From assembly GCF_963678635.1 (NCBI RefSeq), contig NC_087064.1, positions 44,563,346-44,627,345 on the forward strand: a stretch of DNA of 64,000 nucleotides, read 5' to 3'. A program made the position numbers and the translations under genes. The stretch comes from Symsagittifera roscoffensis. Lineage: Eukaryota > Xenacoelomorpha > Acoela > Convolutidae. This document shows positions 37,451 through 51,100 of this stretch, piece by piece. Position 1 is the stretch's first letter; each line of letters starts with the position of its first letter. The notes beneath the pieces were generated by a model. That model was not told where the DNA came from. It saw only the letters and a program-made list of their open reading frames with translations, and did no database searches.

Positions 37451-40254
37451 TGTTCCACCCATGATTTGACCCTGTTCGACTCATGATTCGGTCCTGTTCG
37501 ACTCTATCGACCCTGTTCGACTCATGATTTGACCATGTTCGACTCAAGATTCAACCCTGTTCGACACATGATTCGACCCTGTTCGAGTCATGATTCGACC
37601 ATGTTCGACTAATGATTCGACGCTGTTCGACTCATGATTTCACCCTGTTCGACTCTTGATTCGACCCTGTTCGACTCATGATTCGACCGTGTTTGACTCA
37701 TGATTCGACCCTGTTGCACTCATGATTCGACCCTGTTCCACTTATGATTCCACCCTGTTCGATTCATGATTTCACACATGATTTCACCCTGTTTGACTCA
37801 TGATTCGACCCTGTTCGACTCATGATTCGACCCGGTTCGACTCATGATTCGACCCCAGTTCGACTCATGATTCGACCCTGTTCGACTCATGATTCGACCC
37901 TGTTATACTCATGATTCGGCCCTGTTCGACTCATGATTCGACTCTGTTCCACTCATGATTCGACCCTGTTCGACTCATGTTTCGACCCTGTTCGACTCTT
38001 GATTCGACCCTGTTCGACTCATGATTCGACCCTGTTCGACTCATGATTCGACCCTGTTGCACTCATGATTCGACACTGTTCGACTTATGATTCGACTCTG
38101 GTCGACTCATGGTTCGACCCGGTTCAAATCATGATTCGACTCTGTTCCACTCATGATTCCACCCTGTTTGATTCATGATTTCACCCTGTTCGACTCATGA
38201 TTCGACCCTGTTCCACCCATGATTCGACCCTGTTCGACTCATGATTTGGTCCTGTTCGACTCTATCGACCCTGTTCAACTCATGATTCGACTATGTTCGA
38301 CTCATGATTCAACCCTTTTCGACTCTTGATTCGACCCTGTTCGTCTGATGATTTGACCCTGTTCGACTCATGATTTGGTCCTGTTCGACTCTATCGACCC
38401 TGTTCAACTCATGATTCAACTATGTTCGACTCATGATTCGACCCGTTTCGACTCTTGATTTGACCCTGTTCGTCTGATGATTCGACCCTGTTCCACTTAT
38501 GATTCGACCCTGTTCGACTCATGATTCGACTCTGTTCGACTCTTGATTCGACCCTGTTCGTCTGATGATTTGACCCTGTTCGACTCATGATTCGACTCTG
38601 ATCCACTCATGATTCCACCCTGTTCGACACATGATTTCACCCTGTTCGACTCTTGATTCGACCCTGTTCGACTCATGATTCGACCCTGTTCGACTCATGA
38701 TTCGACCCTGTTATACTCATGATTCGACCTTGTTCGACTCATGTTTCGACCCTGTTCGACTCTTGATTCGACCCTGTTCGACTCATGATTCGACCCTGTT
38801 CGACTCATGATTCGACCCTGTTGCACTCATGATTCGACACTGTTCGTTTTATGATTCGACTCTGGTCGACTCATGGTTCGACCCGGTTCGACTCATGATT
38901 CGACTCTGTTCCACTCATGATTCCACCCTGTTCGATTCATGATTTCACCCTGTTCGACTCATGATTCGACCCTGTTCCACCCATGATTCGACCCTGTTCG
39001 ACTCATGATTTGGTCCTGTTCGACTCTATCGACCCTGTTCAACTCATGATTCGACTATGTTCGACTCATGATTCGACCCTTTTCGACTCATGATTCGTTC
39101 CTGTTCCACTCATGAATCGACCCTGTTCGATTCATGATCCGATCGTGTTCCACCCATGATTCGACCCTGTTCGACTCATGATTCGGTCCTGTTCGACTCT
39201 ATCGACCCTGTTCGACTCATGATTTGACCATGTTCGACTCAAGATTCAACCCTGTTCGACACATGATTCGACCCTGTTCGAGTCATGATTCGACCACGTT
39301 CGACTAATGATTCGACGATGTTCGACTCATGATTTCACCCTGTTCGACTCTTGATTCGACCCTGTTCGACTCATGATTCGACCGTGTTTGACTCATGATT
39401 CGTTCCTGTTGCACTCATGATTCGACCCTGTTCCACTTATGATTCCACCCTGTTCGATTCATGATTTCACACTGTTCGACTCATGATTCGACCCTGTTTG
39501 ACTAATGATTCGACCCTGTTCCACTCATGATTCGACCCTGTTCGACTCATGATTCGACCCTGTTCGACTCATGATTTCACCCTGTTTGACTCATGATTCG
39601 ACCCTGTTCGACTCATGATTCGACCCGGTTCGACTCATGATTCGACCCCGGTTCGACTCATGATTCGACCTTGTTCCACTTATGATTCCACCCTGTTCGA
39701 TTCATGATTTCACCCTGTTCGATTCATGATTTGACCAGGTTCGTCTGATGATTTGACCCTGTTCGACTCATGATTCGACCCTGTTGCACTCATGATTCGA
39801 CCCTGTTCCACTTATGATTCCACCCTGTTCGATTCATGATTTCACCCTGTTCGAATCATGATTCGACCCTGTTCGACTAATGGTTCGACCCTGTTCCACT
39901 CATGATTCGACCCTGTTCGACTCATGATTCGACACTGTTCGACTCATGATTTCACCCTGTTCGACTCTTGATTCGACCCTGTTCGACTCATGGTTCGACC
40001 CTGTTCGACTCATGGTTCGACCCGGTTCGACTCCTGATTCGACCCCGGTTCGACTCATGATTCGACCTTTTTCCACTTATGATTCCATTCTGTTCGATTC
40101 ATGATTTCACCCTGTTCGACTTATGATTTGACCATGTTCGACTCAAGATTCAACCCCTTCGACTCATGATTCGACCCTGTTCGACTCATGATTCGACCCT
40201 GTTCCACTTATGATTTGACCCCGTTCGACTCATGATTCGACCCTGTTCGACTCT
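37451..40254. repeat. further copies of the second family
   Basis: Marker CTCTGGTCGACTC is at 38,096 and 38,860, 1,236 and 764 bp on from the previous copies; the minus-strand frame at 38,409 is 1,236 bp after that at 37,173. Around 37,490-37,640 and 39,180-39,330 a cassette recurs with GACTCTATCGACC, GAGTCATGATTCGACC, GACTAATGATTCGACG and ACCGTGTTTGACTC. An irregular unit at about 37,770-37,790 reads TTTCACACATGATTTCACC. No gene was seen. Confidence 0.8.
40024..40034 (+). promoter_or_regulatory. exact B-box match
   Basis: GGTTCGACTCC in the CTCCTGATTCGACCCCGG cassette, upstream of the 771-bp duplication. Confidence 0.3.
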
Positions 40255-40882
40255 TGATTCGACCCTGTTCGACTCTTGATTCGACCCTGTTCGTCTGATG
40301 ATTTGACCCTGTTCGACTCATAATTCGACCCTGTTCCACTCATGATTCGACCCTGTTCGACTCATGATTCGACCCTGTTCGACTCATGATTTCACCCTGT
40401 TTGACTCATGATTCGACCCTGTTCGACTCATTATTCGACCCGGTTCGACTCATGATTCGACCCCGGTTCGACTCAAGATTCGACCTTGTTCCACTTATGA
40501 TTCCACCCTGTTCGATTCATGATTTCACCCTGTTCGATTCATGATTTGACCAGGTTCGTCTGATGATTTGACCCTGTTCGACTCATGATTCGACTCTGTT
40601 CCAATCATGATTCGACCCTGTTCGACTCATGATTCGACCCTGTTGCACTCATGATTCGACCCTGTTCCACTTATGATTCCACCCTGTTCGATTCATGATT
40701 TCACCCTGTTCGAATCATGATTCGACCCTGTTCGACTAATGGTTCGACCCTGTTCCACTCATGATTCGACCCTGTTCGACTCATGATTCAACACTGTTAG
40801 ACTCATGATTTCACCCTGTTCGACTCTTGATTCGACCCTGTTCGACTCATGATTCTACCCTGTTCGACTCATGGTTCGACCC

Positions 40883-40893
40883 GGTTCGACTCC
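40883..40893 (+). promoter_or_regulatory. exact B-box match
   Basis: GGTTCGACTCC in the left copy of the 771-bp duplication. Confidence 0.3.
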
Positions 40894-41653
40894 TGATTCG
40901 ACCCCGGTTCGACTCATGATTCGACCTTTTTCCACTTATGATTCCATTCTGTTCGATTCATGATTTCACCCTGTTCGACTTATGATTTGACCATGGTCGA
41001 CTCAAGATTCAACCCCTTCGACTCATGATTCGACCCTGTTCGACTCTTGATTCGACCCTGTTCGTCTGATGATTTGACCCTGTTCGACTCATAATTCGAC
41101 CCTGTTCCACTCATGATTCGACCCTGTTCGACTCATGATTCGACCCTGTTCGACTCATGATTTCACCCTGTTTGACTCATGATTCGGCCCTGTTCGACTC
41201 ATTATTCGACCCGGTTCGACTCATGATTCGACCCCGGTTCGACTCAAGATTCGACCTTGTTCCACTTATGATTCCACCCTGTTCGATTCATGATTTCACC
41301 CTGTTCGATTCATGATTTGACCAGGTTCGTCTGATGATTTGACCCTGTTCGACTCATGATTCGACTCTGTTCCAATCATGATTCGACCCTGTTCGACTCA
41401 TGATTCGACCCTGTTGCACTCATGATTCGACCCTGTTCCACTTATGATTCCACCCTGTTCGATTCATGATTTCACCCTGTTCGAATCATGATTCGACCCT
41501 GTTCGACTAATGGTTCGACCCTGTTCCACTCATGATTCGACCCTGTTCGACTCATGATTCAACACTGTTAGACTCATGATTTCACCCTGTTCGACTCTTG
41601 ATTCGACCCTGTTCGACTCATGATTCTACCCTGTTCGACTCATGGTTCGACCC

Positions 41654-41664
41654 GGTTCGACTCC
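41654..41664 (+). promoter_or_regulatory. exact B-box match
   Basis: GGTTCGACTCC in the right copy of the 771-bp duplication, 771 bp after the previous site. Confidence 0.3.
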
Positions 41665-41816
41665 TGATTCGACCCCGGTTCGACTCATGATTCGACCTTT
41701 TTCCACTTATGATTCCATTCTGTTCGATTCATGATTTCACCCTGTTCGACTTATGATTTGACCATGGTCGACTCAAGATTCAACCCCTTCGACTCATGAT
41801 TCGACCCTGTTCGACT

Positions 41817-43450
41817 CATGATTCGACCCTGTTCCACTTATGATTTGACCCCGTTCGACTCATGATTCGACCCTGTTCGACTCTTGATTCGACCCTGTTC
41901 GACTCTTGATTCGACCCTGTTCGTCTGATGATTTGACCCTGTTCGACTCATAATTCGACTCTGTTCCACTCATGATTCCACCCTGTTCGACTCATGATTT
42001 CACCCTGTTCGACTCTTGATTCGGCACTGTTCAACTCATGATTCGACCCTGTTGCACTCATGATTCGGCCCTGTTCGACTCATGATTCGACTCTGTTCCA
42101 CTCATGGTTCGACCCTGTTCGACTCATGATTCGACCCTGTTCGACTCATGATTCGACCTTTTTCCACTTATGATTCCACCCTGTTCGATTCATGATTTCA
42201 CCCTGTTCGACTTATGATTTGACCATGTTCGACTCAAGATTCGACCCTGTTCCACTTATGATTCGACCCCGTTCGACTCATGATTCGACCCTGTTCGACT
42301 CTTGATTCGACCCTGTTCGACTCTTGATTCGACCCTGTTCGTCTGATGATTTGACCCTGTTCGACTCATAATTCGACTCTGTTCCACTCATGATTCCACC
42401 CTGTTCGACTCATGATTTCACCCTGTTCGACTCTTGATTCGGCACTGTTCAACTCATGATTCGACCCTGTTGCACTCATGATTCGGCCCTGTTCGACTCA
42501 TGATTCGACTCTGTTCCACTCATGGTTCGACCCTGTTCGACTCATGATTCGACCCTGTTCGACTCATGATTCGACCTTTTTCCACTTATGATTCCACCCT
42601 GTTCGATTCATGATTTCACCCTGTTCGACTTATGATTTGACCATGTTCGACCCATGATTCGACTCTGTTCCACTCATGATTCCACCCTGTTCGACTCATG
42701 ATTTCACCCTGTTCGACTCTTGATTCGACCCTGTTCGACTCATGATTCGGCACTGTTCGACTCATGATTCGACCCTGTTGCACTCATGATTCGGCCCTGT
42801 TCGACTCATGATTCGACTCTGTTCCACTCATGGTTCAACCCTGTTCGACTCATGATTCGACCCTGTTCGACTCTTGATTCGACCCTGTTCGTCTGATTAT
42901 TTGACCCTGTTCGACTCATAATTCGACTCTGTTCCACTCATGATTCCACCCTGTTCGACTCATGATTTCACCCTGTTCGACTCTTGATTCGGCACTGTTC
43001 AACTCATGATTCGACCCTGTTGCACTCATGATTCGGCCCTGTTCGACTCATGATTCGACTCTGTTCCACTCATGGTTCGACCCTGTTCGACTCATGATTC
43101 GACCCTGTTCGACTCATGATTCGACCTTTTTCCACTTATGATTCCACCCTGTTCGATTCATGATTTCACCCTGTTCGACTTATGATTTGACCATGTTCGA
43201 CTCATGATTCGACTCTGTTCCACTCATGATTCCACCCTGTTCGACTCATGATTTCACCCTGTTCGACTCTTGATTCGACCCTGTTCGACTCATGATTCGG
43301 CACTGTTCGACTCATGATTCGACCCTGTTGCACTCATGATTCGGCCCTGTTCGACTCATGATTCGACTCTGTTCCACTCATGGTTCGACCCTGTTCGACT
43401 CATGATTCGACCCTGTTCGACTCTTGATTCGACCCTGTTCGACTCATGGT
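41817..43450. repeat. 418-bp and 550-bp tandem repeats
   Basis: TTCGGCACTGTTCAACTC recurs at about 42,020, 42,438 and 42,988, steps of 418 (19 monomers) and 550 bp (25 monomers). The 550-bp pair runs from about 42,335 to 43,435: GACTCATAATTCG at about 42,363 and 42,913, and TTCGGCACTGTTCGACTC at about 42,746 and 43,296. Differences noted between the copies are CTGATGATTTG against CTGATTATTTG, GACCCATG near 42,650 against GACTCATG near 43,200, and GGTTCAACC near 42,833 against GGTTCGACC near 43,383. Confidence 0.88.
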
Positions 43451-44066
43451 TCGACCCTGTTCGACTCATGATTCGACCCTGTTGTACTCATGATTCGACA
43501 CTGTTCGATTCATGATTTCACCCTGTTCGACTTATGATTTGACCATGTTCGACTCATGATTCGACCCTGTTCCACTTATGATTCGACCCCGTTCGACTCA
43601 TGATTCGACCCTGTTCGACTCTTGATTCGACCCTGTTCGACTCTTGATTCAACCCTGTTCGTCTGATGATTTGACCCTGTTCGACTCATGATTCGACTCT
43701 GTTCCACTCATGATTCCACCCTGTTCGACTCATGATTTCACCCTGTTCGACTCTTGATTCGAACCTGTTCGACTCATGATTCGGCACTGTTCGACTCATG
43801 ATTCGACCCTGTTGCACTCATGATTCGGCCCTGTTCGACTCATGATTCGACTCTGTTCCACTCATGGTTCGACCCTGCTCGACTCATGATTCGACCCTGT
43901 TCGACTGTTGATTCGACCCTGTTCGACTCTTGGTTCGACCCTGTTCGACTCATGATTCGACCCTGTTGTACTCATGATTCGACACTGTTCGACTTATGAT
44001 TCGACTCTGGTCGACTCATGGTTCGACCCGGTTCGACTCATGATTCGACTCTGTTCCACTCATGAT
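43451..44066. repeat. variable monomers between the 550- and 544-bp repeats
   Basis: The stretch continues the same cassettes (GATTCGGCACTG near 43,780, CATGGTTCGACCCTGCTCG near 43,862, GTTGTACTC near 43,482 and 43,967) without a doubled block. Marker CTCTGGTCGACTCATGG occurs near 44,006, one of its last complete copies in the window. No gene was seen. Confidence 0.75.
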
Positions 44067-45200
44067 TCCACCCTGTTCGATTCATGATTTCACCCTGTTC
44101 GACTCATGATTCGACCCTGTTCGACTCATGATTCGACCCTGTTCCACCCATGATTCGACCCTGTTCGACTCATGATTCGGTCCTGTTCGACTCTATCGAC
44201 CCTGTTCAACTCATGATTCGACTATGTTCGACTCATGATTCGACCCTGTTCGACTCATGATTCGACCCTGTTCCACTCATGAATCGACCCTGTTCGACTC
44301 ATGATCCGATCGTGTTCCCCCCATGATTCGACCCTTTTCGACTCAGGATTCGGTCCTGTTCGACTCTACCGACCCTGTTCGACTCATGATTTGACCATGT
44401 TCGACTCAAGATTCAACCCTGTTCGACTCATGATTCGACCCTGTTCGAGTCATGATTCGACCCTGTTCGACTCATGATTCGACGCTGTTCGACTCATGAT
44501 TTCATCCTGTTCGACTCTTGATTCGACCCTGTTCGACTCATGATTCGACCCTGTTCGACTCATGATTCGACCCTGTTGCACTCATGATTCGACCCTGTTC
44601 CACTTATGATTCCACCCTGTTCGATTCATGATTTCACCCTGTTCGACTCATGATTCGACCCTGTTCGACTCATGATTCGACCCTGTTCCACCCATGATTC
44701 GACCCTGTTCGACTCATGATTCGGTCTTGTTCGACTCTATCGACCCTGTTCAACTCATGATTCGACTATGTTCGACTCATGATTCGACCCTGTTCGACTC
44801 ATGATTCGACCCTGTTCCACTCATGAATCGACCCTGTTCGACTCATGATCCGATCGTGTTCCCCCCATGATTCGACCCTTTTCGACTCAGGATTCGGTCC
44901 TGTTCGACTCTACCGACCCTGTTCGACTCATGATTTGACCATGTTCGACTCAAGATTCAACCCTGTTCGACTCATGATTCGACCCTGTTCGAGTCATGAT
45001 TCGACCCTGTTCGACTCATGATTCGACGCTGTTCGACTCATGATTTCATCCTGTTCGACTCTTGATTCGACCCTGTTCGACTCATGATTCGACCCTGTTC
45101 GACTCATGATTCGACCCTGTTGCACTCATGATTCGACCCTGTTCCACTTATGATTCCACCCTGTTCGATTCATGATTTCACCCTGTTCGACTCATGATTC
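44067..45200. repeat. tandem duplication of 544 bp
   Basis: The rare run CCGATCGTGTTCCCCCC is at about 44,306 and 44,850, 544 bp apart. The left copy is about 44,067-44,610 and the right about 44,611-45,154, with similarity continuing to about 45,215. 544 is 25 monomers minus six bases, explained by two shortened monomers in each copy (GACTCTATCGACC and GACTCTACCGACC). One difference is TCGGTCCTG against TCGGTCTTG near 44,190 and 44,733. Confidence 0.9.
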
Positions 45201-46200
45201 GACCCTGTTCGACTAATGATTCGACCCTGTTCCCCTCATGATTCGACCCTGTTCGACTCATGATTCGACCCTGTTCGACTCATGATTTCACCCTGTTCGA
45301 CTCTTGATTCGACCCTGTTCGACTCATGATTCGACCCTGTTCGACTCATGATTCGACCCAGTTCGACTCATGATTCGACCCCGGTTCGACACATGTTTCT
45401 ACCTTGTTCCACTTATGATTCCACCCTGTTCGATTCATGATTTCACCATGTTCGATTCAAGATTTGACCATGTTCGACTCAAGATTTAACCCTGTTTGAC
45501 TCATGTTTCGACCCTGTTCGACTCATGATTCGACCCTGTTCGACTCATGATTCGACCCTGTTGGAATCATGATTCGAACCTGTTCGACTCTTGATTCGAC
45601 CCTGTTCGTCTCATGATTCGACCCTGTTCGACTCATGATTCGACTCTGTTCCACTGATGATTCCACCCTGTTCGACTCATGATTCGACTCTGTTCCACTC
45701 ATGATTTCACCCTGTTCGACTCTTGATTCGACCCTGTTCGACTCATGATTCGACCCTGTTCGACTCATGATTCGACCCTGTTGCACTCATGATTCGGCCC
45801 TGTTCGACTCATGATTCGACTCTGTTCCACTCATGATTCGACTCTGTTCGACTCATGATTCGACCCTGTTCGACTCTTAATTCGACCCTGTTCGACTCAT
45901 GATTCGACTCTGTTGGAATCATGATTCGAACCTGTTCGACTCTTGATTCGACCCTGTTCGTCTCATGATTCGACCCTGTTCGACTCATGATTCGACTCTG
46001 TTCCACTGATGATTCCACCCTGTTCGACTCTTGATTCGACCCTGTTCGACTCATGATTCGACCCTGTTCGACTCATGATTCGACCCTGTTGCACTCATGA
46101 TTCGGCCCTGTTCGACTCATGATTCGACTCTGTTCCACTCATGATTCGACTCTGTTCGACTCATGATTCGACCCTGTTAGACTCATGATACGAACCTGTT
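45201..46200. repeat. tandem duplication of 352 bp
   Basis: TTGGAATCATGATTCGAACC is at 45,561 and 45,913, exactly 352 bp (16 monomers) apart, followed in both by CGTCTCATG, GTTCCACTGATGATTCC and GTTGCACTCATGATTCGGCC. The second copy lacks two monomers around 46,022. The reading frames of 87 and 81 codons on the minus strand here are a direct result of the duplication. Confidence 0.87.
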
Positions 46201-48100
46201 GCACTCATGATTCGACACTGTTTGACTTATGATTCGACTCTGGTCGACTCATGGTTCGACCCGATTCGACTCATGATTCGACTCTGTTCCACTCATGATT
46301 AAACCCTGTTCGATTCATGATTTCACCCTGTTCGACTCATCATTCGACCCTGTTCGACTCATGATTCGACCCTGTTCCACTCATGATTCGACCCTGTTCG
46401 ACTCATGATTCGACCCTGTTCGACTCATGATTTCTCCCTGTTCGACTCTTGATTCAACCCTGTTCGACTCATGTTTCAACCTTGTTCGACTCATGATTCG
46501 ACCCGGTTCGACTCATGATTCGACCTTGTTCCACTTATGATTCCACCCTGTTCGATTCATGATTTCACCCTGTTTGACTCATGATTCGACCCTGTTCGAC
46601 TCATGATTCGACCATGATCGACTCATGATTCAAACCTGTTCGACTCATGATTCGACCCTGTTCCACTCATAATTCGACCCTGTTCGACTCATGATTCGAC
46701 CCTGTTCCACTCATGATTCGACCCTGTTCGACTCAAGATTCGACCCTGTTCGACTCTTCATTCGACCCTGTTCGACTCATGATTCGACCCTGTTGCACTC
46801 ATGATTCGACCCTGTTCGACTCATGATTCGACCATGGTCGACTCATGATTCGCCCCTTTTCGACTCATGATTCGACCCTGTTCGACTCATGATTCGACCA
46901 TGATCGACTCATGATTCAAGTCTGTTCGACTCATGATTCGACCTTGTTCCACTCATGATTCGACCCTGTTCTACTCATGATTCGACCCTGTTCGACTCAT
47001 GATTCGACCCTGTTCGACTCTTGATTCGACCCTGTTCGACTCATGATTCGACCCTGTTGCACTCTTGATTCGACCCTGTTCGATTTATGATTCGACTGTG
47101 GTCGACTCATGGTTCAAACCTGATCGACTCATGATTCGACTCTGTTCCACTCATGATTCCACCCTGTTCGACTCATGATTTCACCCTGTTCGACTCATGA
47201 TTCGACCATGTTCGATCTCATGATTCGACCCTGTTCGACTCATGATTCGACCCTGTTCGACTCATGATTCGACCATGATCGACTCATGATTCGACCATGA
47301 TCGACTCATGATTCGACCTTGTTCGGCTCATGATTCGACCCTGTTCCACCCATGACTCGACCCTGTTCGACTCATGATTTGACCCTGTTGTACTCATGAT
47401 TCGACCCGGTTCGACTCATGATTGGACCCTGTTCGACTCATGATTCGACCCTGTTCGACCCATGATTCGACTCTGTTCCAATCATGATTCTACCCTCTTC
47501 GACTCATGATTTCACCCTGTCAACTCATGTTTCGACCCTGTTCGACTCATGATTCGACACTGTTCCACTCATGATTCGACCTTGTTCGACTCATGGTTCG
47601 ACCATGATCGACTCATGATTCGGCCCTGTTCGACTCATGATTCGACCCTGTTCCACTCATGATTCGACCCTGTTCGACTCATGATTCGACCCTGTTCCAC
47701 TCATGATTCGACCCTGTTCGACTCATGATTCGACCCTGTTCGACTCATGATTCGACCCGGTTCGACTTATGATTCGACTCTGTCCCACTCTTGATTCCAC
47801 CCTGTTCGACTCATGATTTCATCCTGTTGGATCATGATTCGACCCTGTTCGACTCATGATTCGACTCTGTTCGACTCATGATTCGACCCTGTTCGACTCA
47901 TGATTCAACCATGATCGACTCATGATTCGACCCTGTTCGACTCATGCTTCGACCCTGTTCCATTCATGATTCGACCCTGTTCGACTCATGATTCGACCCT
48001 GTTCCACTCTTGATTCGACCCTGTTCGACTCATGATTCGACTCTGTTCGACTCTTGATTCGACCCTGTTCGACTCATGATTCGACCCTGTTCCACTCATG
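46201..48100. repeat. transition between second and third families
   Basis: The last marker ACTCTGGTCGACTCATGG is near 46,229, with a degenerate copy GACTGTGGTCGACTC near 47,095. Markers of the first family return briefly (CGATCTCATG near 47,213, ACCATGATCGACTC). Irregular units are frequent (GATTAAACCCTG near 46,300, GATTCAAGTCTG near 46,914, GTTGGATCATG near 47,827). No doubled block was found. The irregularity suggests older sequence less affected by homogenisation. Confidence 0.75.
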
Positions 48101-51100
48101 ATTCGACCCGGTTCGACTCATGACTCGACTCTGTTCCACTCATGGTTCCACCCTGTTCGACTCATCATTTCATCCTAATCGACTCATGATTCGACCCTGT
48201 TCGACTCATGATTCGACCCTGTTCGACTCATGATTCGACCCTGTTCGACTCATGATTCGACCATGATCGCACATGATACGACCCTGTTCGACTCATGTTT
48301 CGACCCTGTTCCATTCATGATTCGACCCTGTTCGACTCATGATTCGACCCTGTTCCACTCATGATTTGACCTTGTTCGACTCATGATTCGACCCTGTTCG
48401 ACTCATGATTCGACCCTGTTCGACTCATGATTCGACCCTGTTCGACTCAGGATTCGACCCTGTTCGACTCATGTTTCGACGCAGTTCTACTCATGATTCG
48501 ACCCTGTTCGACTCATGATTCGACTCTGTTCGACTCATGGTTCGACCCGGTTCGACTCATGATTCGACTCTGTTCCACTCATGATTCCAACCTGTTCGAC
48601 TCATGACTCGACTCTGTTCCACTCATGGTTCCACCCTGTTCGACTCATCATTTCATCCTGTTCGACTCATGATTCGACCCTGTTCGACTCATGATTCGAC
48701 CCTGTTCGACTCATGATTCGACCCTGTTCGACTCATGATTCGAGCATGATCGACTCATGATAAGACCCTGTTCGACTCATGTTTCGACCCTGTTCCATTC
48801 ATGATTCGACCCTGTTCGACTCATGTTTCGACCCTGTTCCACTCATGACTCGACCTTTCTCGACTCATGATTCGACCCTGTTCGACTCATGGTTCGACCC
48901 GGTTCGACTCATGATTCGACTCTGTTCCACTCATGATTCCAACCTGTTCGACTCATGACTCGACTCTGTTCCACTCTTGATTCCACCCTGTTCGACTCAT
49001 GATTTCACCCTGTTGGACTCATGATTCGACCCTGTTCGACTCTTGATTCGACTCTGTTCGACTCATGATTCGACTCATGATTCAACCATGATCGACTCAT
49101 GATTCGACCCTGTTCGACTCATGATTCGACCCTGTTCTATTCATGATTCGACCCTGTTCGACTCATGATTCGACCCTGTTCCACTCTTGATTCGACCCTG
49201 TTCGACTCATGAGTCGACTCTGTTCGAATCTTGATTCGACCCTGTTCGACTCATGATTCGACCCTGTTCCACTCATGATTCGACCCGGTTCGACTCATGA
49301 CTCGACTCTGTTCCACTCATGGTTCCACCCTGTTCGACTCATGATTTCATCCTAATCGACTCATGATTCGACCCTGTTCGACTCATGATTCGACCCTGTT
49401 CGACTCATGATTAGACCCTGTTCGACTCATGATTCGACCATGATCAACTCATGATACGACCCTGTTCGACTCATGTTTCGACCCTGTTCCATTCATGATT
49501 CGACCCTGTTCGACTCATGATTCGACCCTGTTCCACTCATGATTGGACCTTGTTCGACTCATGATTCGACCCTGTTCGACTCATGATTCGACCCTGTTCG
49601 ACCCATGATTCGACCCTGTTCGACTCATGATTCGACCCTGTTCGACCCATGATTCGACCCTGTTCGACTCATGATTCGACCCTGTTCGACTCATGATTCG
49701 ACTCTGTTCGACTCATGATTCGACCCTGTTCGACTCATGATTCGACCCTGTTCCATTCATGATTCGACCCTGTTCGACTCATGATTCGACCCTGTTCCAC
49801 TCTTGATTCGACCCTGTTCGACTCATGATTCGACCCTGTTCGACTCATGATTCGACCCTGTTCGACTCATGATTCGAGCATGATCGACTCATGATACGAC
49901 CCTGTTCGACTCATGTTTCGACCCTGTTCCATTCATGATTCGACCCTGTTCGACTCATGATTCGACCCTGTTCCACTCATGACTCGACCTTTCTCGACTC
50001 ATGATTCGACCCTGTTCGACTCATGGTTCGACCCGGTTCGACTCATGATTCGACTCTTTTCCACTCATGATTCCAACCTGTTCGACTCATGACTCGACTC
50101 TGTTCCACTCTTGATTCCACCCTGTTCGACTCATGATTTCACCCTGTTGGACTCATGATTCGACCCTGTTCGACTCTTGATTCGACTCTGTTCGACTCAT
50201 GATTCGACCCTGTTCGACTCATGATTCAACCATGATCGACTCATGATTCGACCCTGTTCGACTCATGATTCGACCCTGTTCCATTCATGATTCGACCCTG
50301 TTCGACTCATGATTCGACCCTGTTCCACTCTTGATTCGACCCTGTTCGACTCATGAGTCGACTCTGTTCGAATCTTGATTCGACCCTGTTCGACTCATGA
50401 TTCGACCCTGTTCCACTCATGATTCGACCCGGTTCGACTCATGACTCGACTCTGTTCCACTCATGGTTCCACCCTGTTCGACTCATCATTTCATCCTAAT
50501 CGACTCATGATTCGACCCTGTTCGACTCATGATTCGACCCTGTTCGACTCATGATTCGACCCTGTTCGACTCATGATTCGACCATGATCAACTCATGATA
50601 CGACCCTGTTCGACTCATGTTTCGACCCTGTTCCATTCATGATTCGACCCTGTTCGACTCATGATTCGACCCTGTTCCACTCATGATTGGACCTTGTTCG
50701 ACTCATGATTCGACCCTGTTCGACTCATGATTCGACCCTGTTCGACCCATGATTCGACCCTGTTCGACTCATGATTCGACCCTGTTCGACCCATGATTCG
50801 ACCCTGTTCGACTCATGATTCGACCCTGTTCGACTCATGATTCGACTCTGTTCGACTCATGGTTCGACCCGGTCCGACTCATGATTCGACTCTGTTCCAC
50901 TCATGATTCCAACCTGTTCGACTCATGACTCGACTCTGTTCCACTCATGGTTCCACCCTGTTCGACTCATCATTTCATCCTCTTCGCCTCATGATTCGAC
51001 CCTGTTCGACTCATGTTTCGACCCTGTTCCATTCATGATTCGACCCTGTTCGACTCATGATTCGACCCTGTTCCACTCATGATTCGACCCTGTTCGACTC

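Larger units (their letters stand above)
40255..41816. repeat. tandem duplication of 771 bp
   Basis: TAATTCGACCCTGTTCC is at 40,321 and 41,092, and CAACCCCTTCGACTC at 41,010 and 41,781, both 771 bp apart (35 monomers plus one base). Shared rare variants include CTCAAGATTCGACC, GATTCAACACTGTTAGAC, GACTAATGGTTCG and ACCATGGTCGACTC. A third CAACCCCTTCG at 40,151 marks an earlier, less complete copy. Each copy holds one exact GGTTCGACTCC site. Confidence 0.9.

Noticed and set aside
28341-41664. tRNA genes or tRNA-derived SINEs at the exact B boxes
   Set aside because: There is no A box, acceptor stem or cloverleaf. The flanks are ordinary monomers.
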